This document shows positions 28,617-34,397 of a DNA stretch of 34,397 nt, one piece after another. The notes below the pieces were generated by a model that made no database searches, was not told where the DNA came from, and saw only the letters and a list, made by a program, of their open reading frames with translations. This DNA is from a virus. Made by a program: the position numbers and the translations under genes. The DNA lies in the IMG/VR virus record IMGVR_UViG_3300048580_000073, positions 1 to 34,397 of that record, one strand, 5' to 3'. Numbering within the stretch: the first letter of the stretch is position 1; every line of letters starts with the position of its first letter.

Positions 28617-29582
28617 TCAAAAACGCTCATCTAGGTTAGCAAATTGCTCTACTAACATTGAGCGCCTATCTTGCGCTTTGGTCGTTGTCGATACCCCGGG
28701 TGTGGAGCTTTTAACGCTAACCGCTGCCGCCTTAGCAGCTTTCGCTGCTTTGTCTACCAGACCTATCTTTTGGACGTTTGCACTAGCCTGTTGGGCCTGT
28801 GTTTGTCTATCGTATAAGTCAGCGTCTAGGCGTAATGCCTTGTCGTAAGCCTCATCCAGCGTATTAGCCATACCGCCTTGTAGCAGTTGGATCATTGCTG
28901 GTCGAAGCTCCTCGAAATACTCTTTCTTTTGTGAGAATGAGTCTATTTCGCCGTTCATAATCTTGCTAGATTCAGCTTCCTTCTCTTGCTTCCATTGCTG
29001 CATCTCGCCGCGCACTGAGTTTAACTCGTTGCGTAGTCCGTATACTATATCATGCTGTGGTGCTTGTTGCATACCATCCTGATTTGCAGCTCCCATACCA
29101 TATTGCTCTCTCAACTGAGCAAAGTAGTATTCCTTTTCCTGTGGCGAGCCGTTGCGTAAGATGTTATCCGCTTGCAATAACCCGCTAATGGCTTCACTAG
29201 GTTTAATGCCTAGACCGTTTATCGTATTAAGGTACGGCTGTACTACCCGTTCCATCTCATCAGCGTACTGAGCTTTAGAGATAAGCGGCTCAACACCAGC
29301 CCTCATCTGCTCTTCACGTTGCCATGCGTATTCTTGTAGTTTTGGCGAGGCCGCCGCCCATTCCTCGTGGTAGTCCTTCTTCCATGATGCAGGCGCTCTT
29401 TGCCATACTGGAGGCTCTTCTACTACTTCTGGAGCTTCTACAGGTATTGTTGGCGCGTACTTGCCATCAGCACTGCGTACTCTCTCAGCCTTTGGCTCTG
29501 TCTCTAATTCATCAAACTGCTGTGCTAGTAGTTCTTTTCTGTCTATTACGTTTGTATCGGGTACTGACTCTGGCATATCCAT
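28617..29582 (-). CDS. Capsid scaffolding protein
   Basis: 321 aa, acidic and helical, directly upstream of the capsid gene. Acidic N-terminus with APASWKKDYHEEWAAASPKL and WQREEQMRAGVEPLISKAQY, then NGLGIKPSEAISGLLQADNI, a well-known phage scaffold pattern. A central coiled coil (GEMQQWKQEKEAESSKIM) follows. A basic C-terminal end (TTKAQDRRSMLVEQFANLDE) would touch the inner capsid surface. It acts during procapsid assembly and then leaves or is degraded. Confidence 0.85.
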   Translation of the reverse strand: MDMPESVPDTNVIDRKELLAQQFDELETEPKAERVRSADGKYAPTIPVEAPEVVEEPPVWQRAPASWKKDYHEEWAAASPKLQEYAWQREEQMRAGVEPLISKAQYADEMERVVQPYLNTINGLGIKPSEAISGLLQADNILRNGSPQEKEYYFAQLREQYGMGAANQDGMQQAPQHDIVYGLRNELNSVRGEMQQWKQEKEAESSKIMNGEIDSFSQKKEYFEELRPAMIQLLQGGMANTLDEAYDKALRLDADLYDRQTQAQQASANVQKIGLVDKAAKAAKAAAVSVKSSTPGVSTTTKAQDRRSMLVEQFANLDERF

Positions 29583-29924
29583 TTATTTCTCCCTGTGGGG
29601 GTTATTGGTAAACCTTTGGTTATCTCGCATACGATCCAGTAGCTTGTTGGCCTGATTATGCGACATATTTGCTAATTGTGCGCTTAATACTTCTCTGCGT
29701 GTATCTTTTACGACAGGTGCGCGGCTTGTCATAGTCTCGTTACCGACCTCAAAGCAGTTATGCTTCCTTAGATGCTCACGGTGCATAGCCCTGCCAGTAA
29801 TCATTGTGCCATCAGCCATACTCTTGTAAGGAGCTATGTCAGGCATGATGTAGACCTTAGCATCATATTGCTCTGCGCCTACCTCTACAGCTTCCCCGTC
29901 TATATATACCCAAGACTGTCTCAT
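29583..29924 (-). CDS. Conserved 113-aa protein between portal and scaffold
   Basis: RQSWVYIDGEAVEVGAEQYD, then VYIMPDIAPYKSMADGTMIT with GRAMHREHLRKHNCFEVGNE, is a recurring phage protein placed between portal and scaffold; function not established. The C-terminal half is basic and helical (KDTRREVLSAQLANMSHNQA). The start overlaps the portal stop (ATGA) and the stop lies directly before the scaffold start. A head-assembly accessory is likely. Confidence 0.7.
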   Translation of the reverse strand: MRQSWVYIDGEAVEVGAEQYDAKVYIMPDIAPYKSMADGTMITGRAMHREHLRKHNCFEVGNETMTSRAPVVKDTRREVLSAQLANMSHNQANKLLDRMRDNQRFTNNPHREK

Positions 29925-32011
29925 GATTGCCCCAGAACAATAGCTACTTCAGTATTAGCGGCCTCTTCTGCCTCACGCACCTTATCTACCTGTGCCTTTG
30001 CGCCTATCTCTGCGACCATGATGCGAGTAGATGAGTCTAGTTGTGCTTTGTAGCGATTAAACTGATCTAGGTACTGTAGCTCCTGCATCTTCATCTGTTG
30101 GCGCATCTGTTCTAGCTGTGCGTCTGCCTGTAGCTTCATCTGCTCGATCTGCATATCTGCCTGTACTCGTGCTTGTTGAGCCTGTACGTCAATCTGTGCC
30201 TTCATCTGTGCGGCTTGTGCATCTGCTTGCATTTTCATCTGTTCAGACTGTTGCTGCGCTTGCATCTTCATCTGCTCAGGGTCAGGCTGCGGCTGTTGTG
30301 GCTGCTGTGATGCTGCCTTCATCTGTTCCAGTGCGGTATCTAACGTGCCTTCAATCGGTTCTGCTTGCTTAAACGCACCTATGCCGAACTTCATGACCTC
30401 TACCAGCATTGGTATCATCTCAGGTGACTCGCGGCCTACAGGTAAGGCTTGACCTAAGAAGCCGCCAAACGCTGTTAGGAACTCTACACGGTTACGCTTG
30501 TTCTGATCTTCATCCAATTGCACCAAACTGTCAGCCTCGACATCTATTCTAAAGTTAGCTAGTGGCGAGTCTTTAAGAAGCTCTATAGCCTGTGGTATCA
30601 ACTGCTGATCTGCCTCAGACATCTGTTGTGCAGAAGCGTACTGCAATAGAGTCTGCGGCTGGAACTTGGTACACATGATCTGCGCCTTGAGCTTAATCAG
30701 GCTAGACGCAAACAGTGCTACCTCTTCCTGCATTGCTCTTAATCTAAGCCCGGCATACTGGCCTTTGATCTGTTGAGCAGTTGCGGTCTCGCTTGCACTG
30801 GTCTGACCCCTGATAATGTCAGATATGCCTGTAATCTCGTAGATTTGACTCTTTATGTCCTCTCTTGCCCGGTAGCAGTTGATGAGCGTACTAGCTATGA
30901 CATCTAGCGGTAGGATGTCGATACTACCCTTCAGCCCACCCTTTTCACTGAATGCCATCCACTTATCCACAGGTATCAGAGTATTATTGTCTCCCTCTGT
31001 CAGTAGACGTTGTAGCGTTGGCTGGCTTGCGTCATATACTCCTCGTACCCTTAGAGCCTTGACCAGACCGTCAATTCTGTCGCTCAAAATGTCCAGCTCA
31101 GTAGCCTGATCTTGATACAGCACGAAGTCAGGTACAGGCACTAGAGAATCAGAGGTTAAAGTAGCGTACAAAGGCTTACCGCAGGGGAAAAAGCCTTCTA
31201 CCTCGATAGGGTCATCACGCTCGTCTATGATGTAGTTGCTGTTCTTGCTAAACCAGTAGACCTTGCCGCTTTCCTTATCCCATAACTCACATATCTTAGC
31301 GCGTGTATGCTCTTTGCTAGACTGACCGTAGGAAGTTAGTGTCTGTGGGCCGCTGTCCAAAGGTATCTTCTTTGCAGACTCCTCGCCAAAACGCTCTATA
31401 AGCGCCTCTCGCGTCATGTAAGCCCAGCGCCATACAACCGTGACCTCTTCCCATGTACGAGCTACTGAGTGACCAAAGTCCTTCCAGTGAACGTAGTCTG
31501 TAGGAGCGCATTCGTACTCGATCTCTTCATAGGTTTCTGGGGTGTCACCTTTCGTTACATCCTTTTCATCAGCGTCCTCAGTAACCTGTAGCCCATCTTC
31601 TGGCATATCACGCTCAATTAGATGCGGCTCGTAGCGTACCCATGCGACACCACGACCGCCAAGAAAGCGATCCTGCACCGCGTTCTTCATAGTCGCTCTG
31701 AAGTCTGGGTAATGCTCAATCTCGTAGTCAATAGCTCTCTGAATGATCTGTGAGGCAACACGACCTACTTGGTCATTGTCTCCAAACCTTCTCGATACGT
31801 CAGCCATAGGCAGCTTAGAATAGACTGCTGGGACTAGAGTCTGTACGTTTGACCAGAGAATATTAAACTTTGCCGTCTCGTTAGAGTTCTGGCTGCGGTT
31901 ATCATCTCTGTAGCGTTTGACGATCTTTGCAGAACGAGCCTCCCACTTCTTGAACTCGTTGTCGTATGCGCCGATTACGTTCAGATATTTCTCAATTGGA
32001 GTTTCGGTCAT
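29921..32011 (-). CDS. Portal protein
   Basis: 696 aa. KRYRDDNRSQNSNETAKFNI, LWSNVQTLVPAVYSKLPMAD, QRAIDYEIEHYP and WKDFGHSVARTWEEVTVVWR are typical of BPP-1-like portals. ITGISDIIRGQTSASETATA marks the portal core and tunnel-loop region. The C-terminus (about 560-650) is a Met/Gln-rich repeat of QMKMQADAQ-like units, a predicted long coiled coil (barrel). It forms the dodecamer through which DNA enters and leaves. The start overlaps the polyvalent gene stop by ATGA. Confidence 0.92.
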   Translation of the reverse strand: MTETPIEKYLNVIGAYDNEFKKWEARSAKIVKRYRDDNRSQNSNETAKFNILWSNVQTLVPAVYSKLPMADVSRRFGDNDQVGRVASQIIQRAIDYEIEHYPDFRATMKNAVQDRFLGGRGVAWVRYEPHLIERDMPEDGLQVTEDADEKDVTKGDTPETYEEIEYECAPTDYVHWKDFGHSVARTWEEVTVVWRWAYMTREALIERFGEESAKKIPLDSGPQTLTSYGQSSKEHTRAKICELWDKESGKVYWFSKNSNYIIDERDDPIEVEGFFPCGKPLYATLTSDSLVPVPDFVLYQDQATELDILSDRIDGLVKALRVRGVYDASQPTLQRLLTEGDNNTLIPVDKWMAFSEKGGLKGSIDILPLDVIASTLINCYRAREDIKSQIYEITGISDIIRGQTSASETATAQQIKGQYAGLRLRAMQEEVALFASSLIKLKAQIMCTKFQPQTLLQYASAQQMSEADQQLIPQAIELLKDSPLANFRIDVEADSLVQLDEDQNKRNRVEFLTAFGGFLGQALPVGRESPEMIPMLVEVMKFGIGAFKQAEPIEGTLDTALEQMKAASQQPQQPQPDPEQMKMQAQQQSEQMKMQADAQAAQMKAQIDVQAQQARVQADMQIEQMKLQADAQLEQMRQQMKMQELQYLDQFNRYKAQLDSSTRIMVAEIGAKAQVDKVREAEEAANTEVAIVLGQS

Positions 32012-33891
32012 TTTCTGTCCTGTTGTCTAAGTGCTTCAGCTATTGCTTGAGGGTCTAACATCCCGCCAACACCTACACCAGCGAGAATGTCTGCTTCATG
32101 TCTACGCATTGGGTCAAAGGCTGCAAAGCGTGAGCGCAGTTGGTTTGGAGCGACTGACATTATTTCTTTATGTAAATAACCGCTTGGTGAATAATCCATA
32201 GTTATTCCAGTTTTACCCAAGTTATTCAGAGCGTCATTAACCTCGATTGGAGTCATGTTACCCATTTCACCTAAAGCACCAGATACATTACTTCTTTTAT
32301 CTTGCCCAAAGTTTGTATAAGGAACTTCTAAATTGTTTTGATCTGCAACGCGCATGGGCATGGAAACCTGTTTATTCCAGTTATCACCTAGTTTTTTATC
32401 AGTTGTTGTATAAAATCCACTTCCAAGCCACCCTTCATCAGTAGCAGAGCCAATAGATTTAGGGTCAAACTCTGAAAATCTAGCATTTGTAAAATGATAA
32501 GCATCTGTCGGATACATACCCGGAGCATTCGCCCTGTCTATATAGGTATTACCTTCTGGCAGTCCTAGTCCACCCTGCTCAACTGGTAGGGCAGCATTGC
32601 GCTGGGCTGTGTCGTGCAGTATCTCGAACTCTGTCTTAGGTCGTTGAATCATAGCGCCGCCTACACCATTGCGCTCTGGCACACTCATAGCCTGAGCATC
32701 GCCATATCTTACAATCTGATCTTTTACTGGCACATCAAACATACTGGGCGGGTATGAGGCTGCACGCTCTGCGGCTGTCATGTTCATGCGAGATTGGGTT
32801 AGGCGGGCTTCGGCTTCTCCGGCTAGGCGGCGGTAATCTTTATTTGCAGCCTCAAGCGCACCCAATCCATCACGCCCCTCAATCGCTTGAATTTGTTTGA
32901 CAATGCCACTTCGAGCATTCATTAGTTCATCATATTGTGGTGTGCCGGAAGCAGCGCGCATTTGCTGGTTAATGTCTGTTACCTGTGCGTCTAAGTCTTT
33001 TAGCTTATTTTGATAGCCGCGCATAAACATATCAGGACTCCCACCAGTTGCAAATCCCTCTTGCCGCTGGATGGAATGTTGAAGTTCGTGGAGAGGTGTA
33101 CTTTCGCCCGATACATTTTTACCAAGCATGATGCCCTCATTGCCGTACATATCAGTTCCGTATGCCCCCCCTGATTTTCCTCTAAACTCTAACGGAATCT
33201 TACTTGTATTTTGGTACGCATCATACAGCGATGGATGCCGCATTACGTCACCCATATTTGTACCTTGCCTACCAGCAACCCTCTCTACCGTTCCGACTCC
33301 TCGAATAGTTGCTGGGCTATCATCAATCTCAAACCTCGGCTTGCCATCAGCACTACCAAAGAACCACTTTGTCTTAGCATGAATTACCTCATCAGGAACT
33401 CCGGCTGCCTTCATATCCTTTGCTACCTTGAGAGCTTGTTTGTCTGCTGTCTTAGCTCCTTCCCCCGCAAACATACGCATTCTAGGGTCAATCACATTCC
33501 TACCAAGTAGGCCAGTTTTGTTCTGTACCTGTTCAGCTATAGTTTTTAGAGCAGCTTCACCACCTTTTTGTATAAAAGGCCGCATTGCCCCGCCTAACGC
33601 AACAGTATCAACCACTTCTGGTCTTAGCGTTGTAGTCTGTCCTCTGCCTGTAGTTATGCGCCCACCGTAGCTTAGATCGTCTAGCAGTCTGTTAACGTTC
33701 CTTAGCGGCAGCAGATCACCACCACGCATACCGCCAAATAATGGATCGCGCTCAGGTACTACATATCTGTCGGCTTGATCTGATAAATAGCCAGCAGCGT
33801 CAGCAACAGCGCCAAGAAACCTATTACGAGGCTGTTGAGTTACTGAGTCTTGCCTAGCTAAGGCTTTGGCTAGTTCTTTAGCGGAGGGCAT
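32008..33891 (-). CDS. Polyvalent protein: LPD23-like, HExxH metallopeptidase and ART-like domains
   Basis: 627 aa. After an N-terminal part of unknown fold, residues 170-192 (HAKTKWFFGSADGKPRFEID and following DS) match the LPD23 polyvalent-associated domain. TPLHELQHSIQRQEGFATGG (265-284) holds HELQH (H268, E269, H272), with a likely third zinc ligand in GEAEAR (358-363): a zincin. A coiled coil lies between. The C-terminus (AYHFTNARFSEFDPKSIG, GWLGSGFYTT, HKEIMSVAPNQLRSRFAAFD) is like ADP-ribosyltransferases of polyvalent proteins. Probably packaged and injected as a host-directed effector. Activity is inferred. Confidence 0.8.
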   Translation of the reverse strand: MPSAKELAKALARQDSVTQQPRNRFLGAVADAAGYLSDQADRYVVPERDPLFGGMRGGDLLPLRNVNRLLDDLSYGGRITTGRGQTTTLRPEVVDTVALGGAMRPFIQKGGEAALKTIAEQVQNKTGLLGRNVIDPRMRMFAGEGAKTADKQALKVAKDMKAAGVPDEVIHAKTKWFFGSADGKPRFEIDDSPATIRGVGTVERVAGRQGTNMGDVMRHPSLYDAYQNTSKIPLEFRGKSGGAYGTDMYGNEGIMLGKNVSGESTPLHELQHSIQRQEGFATGGSPDMFMRGYQNKLKDLDAQVTDINQQMRAASGTPQYDELMNARSGIVKQIQAIEGRDGLGALEAANKDYRRLAGEAEARLTQSRMNMTAAERAASYPPSMFDVPVKDQIVRYGDAQAMSVPERNGVGGAMIQRPKTEFEILHDTAQRNAALPVEQGGLGLPEGNTYIDRANAPGMYPTDAYHFTNARFSEFDPKSIGSATDEGWLGSGFYTTTDKKLGDNWNKQVSMPMRVADQNNLEVPYTNFGQDKRSNVSGALGEMGNMTPIEVNDALNNLGKTGITMDYSPSGYLHKEIMSVAPNQLRSRFAAFDPMRRHEADILAGVGVGGMLDPQAIAEALRQQDRK

Positions 33892-34144
33892 TTTTTCTAG
33901 CCATCATTCTAGCTCTAGCTTGTTCTGCGAAGGTGTCCAGTGACGGTTCTACTGCTGGTGCGCCAATTAATCTAGCTTTAGCCTGTTCACCGTATGCGTC
34001 CATTGCTTGGTATGCAGGGTTAGTTGCAGATAGAGCAGCAGACTGCTGTGGCGTAATCTCAACGCCATTGACCGTCTCACTCAACAAAGTACGCTTTGGC
34101 GTATAGGTCTGTAGTCCAGCAGCTAGTTGTTTAGGACTAGGCAT
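33878..34144 (-). CDS. 88-aa small protein upstream of the polyvalent gene
   Basis: Helical, basic C-terminus. The N-terminus (MPSPKQLAAGL) resembles that of the next gene (MPSAKELAKAL). NPAYQAMDAYGEQAKARLIG and LDTFAEQARARMMARKN repeat an EQA-A-R motif. It overlaps the polyvalent gene by 14 nt and starts within the stop of the preceding virion gene (TAATG). It may be a partner or packaging tag of the polyvalent protein; inference. Confidence 0.65.
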   Translation of the reverse strand: MPSPKQLAAGLQTYTPKRTLLSETVNGVEITPQQSAALSATNPAYQAMDAYGEQAKARLIGAPAVEPSLDTFAEQARARMMARKNALR

Positions 34145-34397
34145 TATGCTGAGAATATGCCTACAGCCATAACCTCAACACCTGCTCCTGTCGTTACTTT
34201 CCATGCACCAGTAGTAGATGCAGCGTTGATCTCGATATTGTAGACATTGATACCTGTGCCGCATGATGCAGGTAGCACTGTATGGGTCAATATGCCTACG
34301 CCTGTTCCGTCTACCAGAACTACATTGCCTGTAGCAGCGGTGGTGACTGTACATATTAGTCTGTGGATGTAGTCACCGATTGCGCCTGTGCCGCCTA
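34144..34397 (-). CDS. 3' part of the 106-aa virion-type protein, running in from the window edge
   Basis: The frame is open from the right edge to TAA at 34144-34146, with no start inside the window copy. Its first 42 codons repeat those at 1-127. Joined with the piece at 1-194, it encodes 106 residues, with ASCGTGINVYNIEINAASTT and GAWKVTTGAGVEVMAVGIFS as the C-terminal half. Same beta-rich character as small head proteins. Confidence 0.85.
   Translation of the reverse strand, partial: GGTGAIGDYIHRLICTVTTAATGNVVLVDGTGVGILTHTVLPASCGTGINVYNIEINAASTTGAWKVTTGAGVEVMAVGIFSA
34271..34397. repeat. Exact 127-bp direct repeat, right copy
   Basis: Identical to bases 1-127. Removing one copy closes the map into a circle and restores one intact reading frame (194 + 127 bases = 107 codons). 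Confidence 0.95.

Noticed and set aside
1-34397. Temperate lifestyle
   Set aside because: No integrase, excisionase, CI-like repressor or att-like site could be recognised; small HTH proteins alone are not enough.

Overview
The window is an essentially complete genome of a short-tailed (podovirus-like) double-stranded DNA phage. Its first 127 bases are repeated exactly as its last 127, and one 106-codon gene reads correctly only when the two ends are joined. The molecule is therefore circular, or circularly permuted, with about 34,270 unique bases. No tail tube, sheath or tape-measure gene is seen. The head and tail genes (terminase pair, portal, scaffold, capsid, gp10-like and gp4-like tail hub proteins, large ejection proteins) match the Bordetella BPP-1/P22-like layout. 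This suggests a proteobacterial host, perhaps a freshwater or marine Burkholderiales-type bacterium; the host is an inference. No integrase, repressor, DNA polymerase, RNA polymerase, tRNA or reverse transcriptase was recognised, so a virulent phage that borrows the host replisome is the simplest reading.

Layout. A divergent control region at about 6785-6843 separates two early blocks. Leftward (minus strand, 6784 to 4483) runs a recombination operon: Sak3/DUF1071 annealing protein, a small HTH protein, YqaJ-type exonuclease, SSB and an HNH endonuclease, closed by a rho-independent terminator at 4403-4431. A strong promoter just beyond it (4216-4242) starts a run of small accessory genes that leads into small and large terminase. 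Through the circular junction, the same strand continues with a structural protein, a polyvalent effector-like protein, portal, scaffold, capsid, tail hub, a GNAT acetyltransferase, a PP-loop enzyme, ejection proteins, tail fibres and finally the lysis cassette (GTG-start holin, M15 peptidase, Rz with Rz1 nested inside). It ends at 11416.

Rightward (plus strand, 6844 to 11383) runs the replication operon: RusA-like resolvase, a 36-codon leader ORF, a DUF1376 replication protein whose gene carries iterons, a loader-like protein, a wHTH protein, an HNH endonuclease, a Ref-like nuclease, a SleB-like hydrolase, a DUF6321 protein and a zinc-ribbon protein. The two transcription units converge on a symmetric palindrome at 11378-11421.

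The most interesting parts are these. (1) A replication-control region in which a leader peptide ORF runs through a 16-bp stem that hides the ribosome site of the replication gene, with heptamer iterons and a duplicated 22-bp dyad inside that gene. (2) A polyvalent protein beside the portal with LPD23-like, HExxH metallopeptidase and ADP-ribosyltransferase-like segments. (3) A PP-loop protein with a CC...CxxC iron-sulfur-type motif among virion genes. (4) A possible structured RNA before a zinc-ribbon gene. (5) Three separately placed HNH endonucleases, one antisense inside the late operon.
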